Assembly (NCBI GenBank): GCA_025927665.1
Contig: JAICKZ010000168.1
Coordinates: forward strand, 1-7,136
DNA: 7,136 nt
Origin: Steroidobacteraceae bacterium
Lineage (GTDB): Bacteria > Pseudomonadota > Gammaproteobacteria > Steroidobacterales > Steroidobacteraceae
Direction: 5' to 3'
Shown: piece by piece, positions 1 through 5,206 of the stretch
Position numbering within the stretch: the stretch's first letter is position 1
How the letters are laid out: each line of letters opens with the position of its first letter
The notes under the pieces: model-generated
Seen by the model: the letters and a program-made list of their open reading frames with translations, nothing else
Told to the model about the DNA's origin: nothing
Database searches by the model: none
Program-made: the position numbers and the translations under genes

Positions 1-1046
1 CAGAAGCCAAACAAGCTTCAGGCGACAGTGGCGCTGCGGTGAATGATTTCTTGCGTGTAGTCGCATTAACACCCAATTCCAAAATCGCAGCTAATGCGCA
101 ATTTGACGCTGCAACTGCTTTGATCAGCCAAAACAATTGGCCACGTGCGATTGAAGTGTTGGAACAATTCCGACGTGCCAATCCCACGCATGAATTAGGA
201 CCAGAAGTCAGCAAAAAGCTGGCTGTAGGTTATCAACAAACCGGCCGCAGTATAGAAGCAGCAGGTGAATATGATCGCATTGCCGGGCGACATGAGGAAA
301 CACCAGAGATTCGTCGTTCTGCATTGTGGCAAGCGGCAGAACTTTATAATGCGGCTGCGAAGAAAGGGCAGGTCAATGCCGTTACACCTGCCGCTAATGA
401 TTATGCGGCTTATATTTCGCAATTTCCTCAGCAGTTTGATGTCGGTGTTGAAGCGCGTCAAAATCTGGCCGACTTGGCGGTGCTGGCGAAAGACAACAAT
501 GCGCGCAATCGTTGGTTAACTGACATCATTCAAGTTGATCGTAATGCGGGAACCGCACGCACTGCGCGTAGCAAGTACCTGGCAGCGCGTGCCGTGCTGA
601 TTACCATGAAACCGCAGGTTGATGCATTTGATGAGATCAAGTTGACGCAACCATTGAAAAATTCCATCAAAGCGAAGCGTGCTTCGATGGATACAGTGTT
701 GAAAATTTACAGCCAAGCGCTTGACTACAACGTGGCTGAAGTCACTACCGAAGCAACTTTTGGAATGGCTGAGTTATATCGAAAAATGAGTCAGGACATG
801 ATGGCATCGGAACGTCCAAAAAAATTGGATGCCGATGCCTTGGAGCAATACAACGTGATGTTGGAAGAACAAACCATTCCGTTTGAAGACAAGTCAATTG
901 CGTTGCATCAAGCGAATGTTCAACATGCCGCTGATGGTGTCTATGATGAATGGGTCAAGAAGAGTTACGCGGCCCTCGCCAAGATCATGCCCGCGCGCTA
1001 TACCAAAACTGAGGTGAGTGAAGACTATGTCACGCACTTACAATAA
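1..1046 (+). CDS. Tetratricopeptide-repeat protein, C-terminal part (5' end outside window)
   Basis: The reading frame is open from the window edge (first full codon at 3) to TAA at 1044-1046, so 347 residues of a longer protein are visible. The GTG at 39 is internal, because the frame continues upstream with no stop. The visible part is mostly alpha-helical. Helix pairs of TPR type lie at about visible residues 32-65 (around QNNWPRAIEVLEQF) and 67-99 (around GRSIEAAGEYDRI), followed by degenerate TPR-like helices. The last third holds motifs that look conserved, such as EQYNVMLEEQTIPFEDK and DEWVKKSYAALAKIMPARY. TPR proteins are binding scaffolds; the operon context suggests a periplasmic scaffold for the motor encoded downstream. 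The family resembles the large TPR components of Agl-Glt-type systems (AgmK/GltI-like), but that is inference from context. The stop overlaps the next gene by 20 bases. Signal peptide and full length cannot be judged. Confidence 0.85.
   Translation, partial: EAKQASGDSGAAVNDFLRVVALTPNSKIAANAQFDAATALISQNNWPRAIEVLEQFRRANPTHELGPEVSKKLAVGYQQTGRSIEAAGEYDRIAGRHEETPEIRRSALWQAAELYNAAAKKGQVNAVTPAANDYAAYISQFPQQFDVGVEARQNLADLAVLAKDNNARNRWLTDIIQVDRNAGTARTARSKYLAARAVLITMKPQVDAFDEIKLTQPLKNSIKAKRASMDTVLKIYSQALDYNVAEVTTEATFGMAELYRKMSQDMMASERPKKLDADALEQYNVMLEEQTIPFEDKSIALHQANVQHAADGVYDEWVKKSYAALAKIMPARYTKTEVSEDYVTHLQ
1011..1017 (+). promoter_or_regulatory. Shine-Dalgarno that sets the lipoprotein start
   Basis: GAGGTGA is a seven-base match to the 16S anti-Shine-Dalgarno sequence. 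It ends nine bases before ATG 1027, a normal spacing, and directly abuts the alternative GTG at 1018, which is therefore too close to be used. The site lies inside the 3' end of the upstream TPR gene. Confidence 0.7.
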
Positions 1047-1881
1047 GTTTTGGTTTGGATTGATCATACTCGGTGCAGTCATATTGGCTGCATGCAAGTC
1101 TGCACCACCCGAAGATGATGAACCCGTTAAACCTCGGCAGGTGTCCAGCAGCAGTTCGAGCGTGAAAAGTTCCACTTCGATGTCTTCGTCTTCATCTAGT
1201 GTTTCATCATTAAGTACATCGAGTGCTTCGGCGTCTTCATCTGCTTCATCAAAACCTGGTAAAGCCTCGGCAAAGAATGCACCGGCTGCAAACGAGCCTA
1301 CAACGCCAGCTGTACCCACACCTGTTGTGATTCCACCAGAAGCACAAAGCAAATTCAGCAAGGCCATGCAGCAAGTGTATGCAGGTAAGGTGGACGATGC
1401 GGCCGCGCAATTGGAACAAATTGGAGCAACTTATCCAACGCTTTCGGTGCCTTTTATTAACGAAGGATTGATGTACCTTAAGGCCAATCAATTTGAAGCC
1501 GCTGAGCGCGCGCTGAAAAAAGCAGTTGAGCGCGATGCTAATTCGGCCATTGCCAATAACTACCTCGGTGTGGCACAGCGTAATTTAGGAAAATTTAAAG
1601 ATGCAGAAGCTTCATATAAAGCAGCGCTAATCGCTGATGATAATTATGCGCTTGCACATTTGAACATCGCTGTGTTGTACGATTTGTACTTGCAACAACC
1701 CGATCAAGCTTTGCAACACTATGACCGCTATCAACAATTGGTTCCCACGCCAGATACCAAAATAGCAGGATGGATCAAGGAAATTCACATACGCATGGGT
1801 GTGAATAGAAAACCTCCGGCGACTACTACCGAAACCACAGCGGACCCCACTCCTGCGGCAGAAAATGGAGTGAAGCCATGA
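1027..1881 (+). CDS. TPR lipoprotein with polyserine tether
   Basis: This is a 284-residue protein starting at ATG 1027; the in-frame GTG at 1018 is rejected on ribosome-site spacing. Residues 1-22 form a lipoprotein signal (basic N-terminus, then a hydrophobic stretch) with lipobox LAAC and the lipidated Cys at 23. Lys at +2 gives no Asp retention signal, so outer-membrane sorting is expected. An acidic/proline stretch (24-38) is followed by a serine tether (40-75, 26 of 36 residues Ser) and an Ala/Pro linker to about 104. About four TPR-like units span residues 106-247, the clearest being around ANQFEAAERALKKAVERD and LGKFKDAEASYKAALIADD. The C-terminal tail is Thr/Pro-rich. It probably acts as a lipid-anchored periplasmic scaffold for the envelope machine encoded by this operon; its position and architecture resemble AglT/GltE-type lipoproteins. 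It overlaps the previous gene by 20 bases and the next by four (ATGA). Confidence 0.88.
   Translation: MSRTYNKFWFGLIILGAVILAACKSAPPEDDEPVKPRQVSSSSSSVKSSTSMSSSSSSVSSLSTSSASASSSASSKPGKASAKNAPAANEPTTPAVPTPVVIPPEAQSKFSKAMQQVYAGKVDDAAAQLEQIGATYPTLSVPFINEGLMYLKANQFEAAERALKKAVERDANSAIANNYLGVAQRNLGKFKDAEASYKAALIADDNYALAHLNIAVLYDLYLQQPDQALQHYDRYQQLVPTPDTKIAGWIKEIHIRMGVNRKPPATTTETTADPTPAAENGVKP
1144..1251 (+). repeat. Low-complexity serine-coding tract
   Basis: Thirty-six codons, 26 of them Ser, encode the flexible linker of the TPR lipoprotein. All six serine codons (TCT, TCC, TCA, TCG, AGT, AGC) are used, so the tract is not a simple DNA microsatellite and is probably maintained at protein level. 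Similar serine linkers are a habit of Cellvibrio-type secreted proteins. Confidence 0.85.
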
Positions 1882-2354
1882 AAACATTTCTGATCATCGC
1901 AGCAAGCTTCCTGTGTTTGATGACGTTGACTGTTGTTGCGGATGATCATTCATCTGCTTCAACCTCTGCCAGCAATCACAGCAGTGTCAGTGCGACTGCG
2001 TCGAAGTCTGATGATACAAAGCACAAGCCCACTAAATCCATACCTGGTGCGACACCCGCACCAACTAGCAAATCCAGCAACGATCGCTTGGATTTAGATA
2101 CAACTCTAATTTCCGGCAATCGCGAATTACCAAAAGTTTTATACATTGTGCCGTGGAAAAAAGCTGATGTGGGTAATTTGCCAGGTCAGCCATTCAATAC
2201 ATTGCTAGATGAAGCCTTAAAGCCAGTCGATCGTGAAGTATTTCGTCGCGAAGTAGATTACTACAAGGCGATCTCCAATAAAGATCGACCTGGAAAAGGT
2301 TTTGCTGCTGGTCGTAATGGTGCGCAATCGGCGCCACAATCTGAGAGCAAGTGA
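1878..2354 (+). CDS. Small secreted protein of unknown function
   Basis: This 158-residue protein starts at ATG 1878, which overlaps the previous stop as ATGA. GGAG at 1867-1870 gives a seven-base spacing. Residues 1-21 form a typical signal peptide (MKT, hydrophobic core, VVA) with probable cleavage before Asp22. There is no lipobox, so the mature protein should be periplasmic. Residues 25-67 are Ser/Thr/Ala/Pro-rich and probably disordered. The only part that looks folded and conserved is about 83-130, beginning LPKVLYIVPWK and containing LLDEALKPVDREVFRREVDYY; the remaining tail is Gly/Ser/Gln-rich. I do not recognise a named family. Its place between a TPR lipoprotein and the proton-channel gene suggests an accessory part of the same envelope complex, which is inference only. 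It shares a serine-rich character, and a 13-base stretch coding SSAS, with the preceding lipoprotein. Confidence 0.82.
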   Translation: MKTFLIIAASFLCLMTLTVVADDHSSASTSASNHSSVSATASKSDDTKHKPTKSIPGATPAPTSKSSNDRLDLDTTLISGNRELPKVLYIVPWKKADVGNLPGQPFNTLLDEALKPVDREVFRREVDYYKAISNKDRPGKGFAAGRNGAQSAPQSESK

Positions 2355-2416
2355 AATTTATCGCGGGCATTTGAGAGCTACGTCGCGGACTTGATTCGTA
2401 ATTTGTCAGAATGTTT

Positions 2417-2434
2417 GCAGCTATGCATTGCTGC
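2417..2434 (+). other. Small hairpin upstream of the proton-channel gene
   Basis: GCAGC at 2417-2421 and GCTGC at 2430-2434 are inverted repeats around an eight-base loop that contains ATGCAT. The stem ends four bases before the GAGGGG ribosome site of the next gene. It lies in the operon's only sizeable internal gap (2355-2452). No T-run follows, so it is not a terminator. A role in setting translation of the channel gene is possible but unproven, and a five-base stem can occur by chance. Confidence 0.3.
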
Positions 2435-2438
2435 GTTT

Positions 2439-2444
2439 GAGGGG
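2439..2444 (+). promoter_or_regulatory. Ribosome site for a GTG start
   Basis: GAGGGG lies eight bases before GTG 2453. It decides the start of the proton-channel gene: the ATG at 2423 just upstream runs into TGA at 2438-2440 after five codons, and no other plausible in-frame start is better placed. Confidence 0.6.
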
Positions 2445-2452
2445 TAACTATC

Positions 2453-3175
2453 GTGGGTGAGCTATATACGTTTGTGGTCAGCTTTTTCAAGAACGGTGGA
2501 ATCTTTTTGTATCCACTGGCGCTGATCTTTATTGTCGGTGTATCGATCGTGATTGAACGCACGATTTTTCTAACGATTGAGACCACTCGAAATCGTTCGG
2601 TATGGGAAGATGTTGTGCCGCCATTGAGTGCTGGCAATTTCAAAAAAGTGTTGGATATTACGCGTAATTCCAGCGCGACCATTGCAACAGTGTTGAACTA
2701 TGGCATTGCACGTTTGGCTCATGCACGACGTCGCGAAGATGTTGAAAAAGCAATGGATGAAAGCATGCTGGAAATTATTCCCCGCATGGAAAAGCGCACT
2801 CATTATCTTTCAGCACTTGCCAATATCGGCATGTTGACGGGCCTGTTGGGTACCATCGTCGGTTTGATCTCCGCTTTCGCATCCATCGCAAATGCCAATC
2901 CTGCTGAGAAAGCCAGCTTGCTTGCAGCCAGTATTTCGGTCGCGATGAACAATACTGCTTCAGGCTTGATCTGTGCGATCACTTTATTGCTAAGTCACAT
3001 GTTCCTTGAAGCCAAAACCACCAAGCTGATCGATAGTCTCGAAATTGCTTCGGTGAAGTTTTTGAACTCGGTAGTAGAGCGTCGCGAAAATGACGGCAAT
3101 GGTGACATGCCTCAACCCACGCGGCCGATGCCTCCGCCTGCAACGAGTCGCCCTGGTGCTGGACGGATGGTCTAA
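2453..3175 (+). CDS. MotA/TolQ/ExbB-family proton channel subunit
   Basis: This is a 240-residue inner-membrane protein of the ExbB/TolQ type, the ring subunit that with ExbD/TolR converts proton-motive force into movement of a transducer. Its start is GTG. Three membrane segments are visible: about 17-34, with the family hallmark GGIFLYPLALIFIVGVSIVIER; about 122-146, with LTGLLGTIVGLISAF; and about 156-183, with SVAMNNTASGLICAITLLLS. The large loop at 41-118 should be cytoplasmic. Thr134 and Thr168 occupy the usual polar pore positions. Two departures from the usual TTA...AIP pattern are Asn167 and Thr177. The tail (219-236) is Pro-rich. The pairing with two ExbD-like genes and an AgmX/PglI-type transducer points to an AglR-like rather than a TolQ role. 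A 98-base gap separates it from the previous gene; three bases separate it from the next. Confidence 0.93.
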   Translation: MGELYTFVVSFFKNGGIFLYPLALIFIVGVSIVIERTIFLTIETTRNRSVWEDVVPPLSAGNFKKVLDITRNSSATIATVLNYGIARLAHARRREDVEKAMDESMLEIIPRMEKRTHYLSALANIGMLTGLLGTIVGLISAFASIANANPAEKASLLAASISVAMNNTASGLICAITLLLSHMFLEAKTTKLIDSLEIASVKFLNSVVERRENDGNGDMPQPTRPMPPPATSRPGAGRMV

Positions 3176-3178
3176 TCC

Positions 3179-3682
3179 ATGCCAGCTAATGCTTCCGGTC
3201 GCGTCAAGCGCAATCACATGCGCTATCGCGGACGCCATGAGTTAAATGTCGTGCCCATGATCGACATGATGGTTATCTTGGTGTTCTTTTTGATCTTCAG
3301 TGCTGTATTCACTCGCACTAGCATTCTGGAACTCAACTTTCCCGCAGCTCAACAAGCCGTACCTGATCTACCTCAGGGCCTTAATCTTGAAGTAGTGTTA
3401 CGCAAGGGTAAAATTGATGTCGATGATCGTGGTACTGGTTTGCTAAAAAGTGTGCCTAACAATGATCAAGGTTATGACTTTGCGGCGCTGGCGGAATACT
3501 TGCTTCTCGTAAAATCCAAATATTCGGATAAGCAGGATGCCAGTATTTTGCTTGAGCAAGATGTTCCTTACGATGCCTTGGTGCAGGCAATGGATACGTT
3601 GCGTGTATATATTCCGAAGGATAAGAAATACGATCGTGCTGAACTATTTCCGCAAGTATCGATTGGAGATGCGCCGCTATGA
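3179..3682 (+). CDS. ExbD/TolR-family protein, first copy (AglQ/AglS-like)
   Basis: This 167-residue protein has the ExbD/TolR layout: a short basic cytoplasmic N-terminus, one membrane helix (about 28-45, in VVPMIDMMVILVFFLIFSA), then a periplasmic domain. Asp29 in PMIDM matches the essential proton-carrying Asp of ExbD (D25) and TolR (D23). The periplasmic domain contains the usual strand pattern (LNLEVVLRKGKIDVD) and ILLEQDVPYDALVQAMDTLR, the part that forms the dimeric fold. A 20- to 30-residue stretch between them (about 84-110) makes it a little longer than classical ExbD. Start ATG 3179 has only a weak ribosome site (GGATGG); ATG 3218 (Met14, before RYRGRHELN) is an alternative. It lies three bases after the channel gene and overlaps the second ExbD gene by four (ATGA), so coupled expression is likely. 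Confidence 0.92.
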   Translation: MPANASGRVKRNHMRYRGRHELNVVPMIDMMVILVFFLIFSAVFTRTSILELNFPAAQQAVPDLPQGLNLEVVLRKGKIDVDDRGTGLLKSVPNNDQGYDFAALAEYLLLVKSKYSDKQDASILLEQDVPYDALVQAMDTLRVYIPKDKKYDRAELFPQVSIGDAPL

Positions 3683-4170
3683 TTCCTTATCGACTTAAGC
3701 GACATCGCAGGCGTAAGCATGGTGGTGATAGCCATATGGCCCTGGTGCCGTTCATCGATATGCTGACGATTCTGGTGGTTTTCTTGTTGGTGCATACTTC
3801 TGATGTGGATTTAATTCCCAACACTAAGAGCATTGTTATTCCGCAATCCATTTCCGATATTAAACCTCGTGAAACCGTGGTAGTGATGGTCACTAAGAAT
3901 GAACTGGTAGTAAATGGACAAACAGTTGCCACGATTACAGATATTGCGCGCTCGTCGAATCCAACAGTGGATTCGCTAGAAAAAGTGTTGAGATCGCAAG
4001 CGGATCGAGTATTGGGATCCTCGACGCCAGGTGCGCCCGCGGAACGCGAAGTTACCATCATGGGTGACAAAGCCTTGCCGTATAACGTGTTGAAAAAAAT
4101 TATGGCCACTTGTACACAAGCGAGTTTCACTAAGGTGTCGTTGGCAGTGTTGGAAAAGGAAAGGGTATAG
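3679..4170 (+). CDS. ExbD/TolR-family protein, second copy (AglQ/AglS-like)
   Basis: This 163-residue protein has the same layout as its neighbour but is clearly divergent. A very basic N-terminus (RLKRHRRRKH) precedes one membrane helix at about 23-40 (VPFIDMLTILVVFLLVHT). Asp27 sits in the proton-carrier position, so this copy also looks active. The periplasmic part has the strand pair TVVVMVTKNELVVNGQTVA and the helix/strand EREVTIMGDKALPYNVLKKIM typical of the family. GGAG at 3665-3668 lies ten bases before ATG 3679. The next gene begins four bases after the TAG. Two ExbD-type genes behind one ExbB-type gene is the arrangement of aglRQS; in the known ExbB5-ExbD2 architecture the two products could form a heterodimer inside one ring, which is inference. 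Confidence 0.92.
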   Translation: MIPYRLKRHRRRKHGGDSHMALVPFIDMLTILVVFLLVHTSDVDLIPNTKSIVIPQSISDIKPRETVVVMVTKNELVVNGQTVATITDIARSSNPTVDSLEKVLRSQADRVLGSSTPGAPAEREVTIMGDKALPYNVLKKIMATCTQASFTKVSLAVLEKERV

Positions 4171-4174
4171 CGCC

Positions 4175-5080
4175 ATGCTTGCGATGTACTATCGTCAATA
4201 TGATTTGCCTTGGTCTCCGAAAGAGGAAGTCGAAGCACGCTTTCGTCGTGTGGTTCGCAATGCATTAATCATATTTGCCATCATTGGACTATTGATTCCA
4301 TTGCTACCCAAGCCCGAGACCAAGAATATTGCACCTGCATTACCTGAGCGCGTGGTCAATTTAGTGCTGGAGCAACGTAAACCGCCGCCGCCGCCAAAAC
4401 CACTTGAGAAGAAAGAAGAACCCAAGCCAAAAGAAAAAATCAAGGAAGAACCAAAACCTGTTCCAGATAAAACTGAACAGGCGCGCAAGAAGGCGCAAAA
4501 AGAATTATCAGCTTTTGATGTGTTGAAAGATTTGCGTGAGAACACTGCACTCGATAAGGCGCAGCAGGCCAAAGACCTCTCTGCTTCTGTGAATAACACG
4601 CGTTCAGAACGCAATATGATCACCGCTGCAACGGGGCGTAGCAGCGGAGGTATCAACAATGCTGGATTGAGTCGTGGTTATGGCGGCAATACCGGAGAAT
4701 TAGGAGGTCACAATACGACACAAGTGACTTCCAATATTGGTAACGGTGCAGGACCAGAAGTACAAAGAACTTCGGGCAGCAAGAAAGGTCGTCGTGATCG
4801 CAGCGACGTGTTGCAAGTGCTCGATGGCAATAAGAGTAGTATCTTTTCGTTGTATAACCGAGCATTGCGAACCAATCCTGACCTTCAAGGTAAAGTGGTT
4901 TTGGATTTAGTGATTTCACCAACTGGCGAAGTTCTTAGTTGCAAAGTGGTATCTAGCGAAATTGCAGATACCGAATTGATGAATAAATTAGTCGCGCGTA
5001 TCAAGAGCATTCACTTTCCGGCTCAGGACGTAGAGCCTTTAGAGCTCTCCTATCCAATCGACTTCTTACCCGCTGGATAG
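4175..5080 (+). CDS. TonB-like transducer with AgmX/PglI-type C-terminal domain
   Basis: This is a 301-residue single-pass inner-membrane protein. Order of parts: a cytoplasmic N-terminus (1-29, with YYRQYDLPW); a membrane helix at about 30-44 (ALIIFAIIGLLIPLL); a TonB-style Pro/Lys/Glu periplasmic stretch (69-97, with PPPPP and repeated EEPKP); a charged helical section (98-147); a Gly-rich section (154-193, GGINNAGLSRGYGGNTGELG); and a C-terminal domain at about 212-299. That last domain matches the AgmX/PglI type: a helix around SSIFSLYNRALRTNPDLQGK, strands VVLDLVISPTGEVLSCKVV, and a closing YPIDFLP. It probably carries force from the ExbB/ExbD-type motor across the periplasm, as GltG/GltJ are thought to do in Myxococcus. 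AAGGAAAGGG ends nine bases before ATG 4175; ATG 4184 is too distant to be preferred. It is the last gene of the operon. Confidence 0.9.
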   Translation: MLAMYYRQYDLPWSPKEEVEARFRRVVRNALIIFAIIGLLIPLLPKPETKNIAPALPERVVNLVLEQRKPPPPPKPLEKKEEPKPKEKIKEEPKPVPDKTEQARKKAQKELSAFDVLKDLRENTALDKAQQAKDLSASVNNTRSERNMITAATGRSSGGINNAGLSRGYGGNTGELGGHNTTQVTSNIGNGAGPEVQRTSGSKKGRRDRSDVLQVLDGNKSSIFSLYNRALRTNPDLQGKVVLDLVISPTGEVLSCKVVSSEIADTELMNKLVARIKSIHFPAQDVEPLELSYPIDFLPAG

Positions 5081-5107
5081 ACATCGTTGCCCTCAACTTT
5101 GCACCAA

Positions 5108-5137
5108 CACTGCCGCTGGTTTTACCGGCGGCCAGTG
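5108..5137 (+). other. 12-bp intergenic hairpin without U-tract
   Basis: CACTG (5108-5112) plus CCGCTGG (5113-5119) pairs with CCGGCGG (5125-5131) and CAGTG (5133-5137). One G-U pair, a single bulged C at 5132 and a TTTTA loop complete it. It is the dominant structure in the 126-base gap between the envelope operon and acnB. The following bases (ATTACACTTGTG) hold no T-run, so it is not a standard intrinsic terminator. It may stabilise the 3' end of the operon transcript, act as a factor-assisted terminator, or lie in the acnB leader. The rest of the gap shows only weak promoter-like matches, for example TATTTA at 5158-5163 without a good -35. Confidence 0.6.
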
Positions 5138-5206
5138 ATTACACTTGTGCGCTGCCGTATTTACGCGGATTCTGGTTAAAGCGCCAACCAATCTTATGAG
5201 GACATC

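Noticed and set aside
39..41. GTG at 39 as the true start of the first protein
   Set aside because: The same frame is open to the window edge with TPR-compatible sequence, there is no ribosome site before it, and TPR proteins of this type are much longer.
1018..1026. In-frame GTG at 1018 as the start of the TPR lipoprotein
   Set aside because: It directly abuts the strong GAGGTGA ribosome site, leaving no spacing, whereas ATG 1027 is nine bases downstream and still gives a complete lipoprotein signal.
2194..2682. 162-codon open frame on the - strand
   Set aside because: It is antisense to two supported genes and the gap between them, with no ribosome site or family resemblance noticed.
3687..4265. 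192-codon open frame on the - strand
   Set aside because: It lies opposite the second ExbD-type gene and the start of the transducer gene. Its translation has no recognisable domain, and the + strand genes are certain.
4195..4659. 154-codon open frame on the - strand
   Set aside because: Its Ser/Gly/Phe-rich translation is the mirror of the Pro/Lys-rich segment of the transducer gene, so it is a composition artefact.
1027..5080. Tol-Pal operon
   Set aside because: There is no TolB beta-propeller or Pal OmpA-like domain, there are two TolR-like genes instead of one, and the transducer ends in an AgmX/PglI-type domain.
5108..5137. Standard rho-independent terminator
   Set aside because: The stem is strong, but no T-rich run follows on the + strand, and none is placed correctly on the - strand.
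5139..5173. Sigma-70 promoter for acnB
   Set aside because: The best -10-like hexamers (TATTTA, GATTCT) have no -35 match at proper spacing, so it is too weak to list as a feature.
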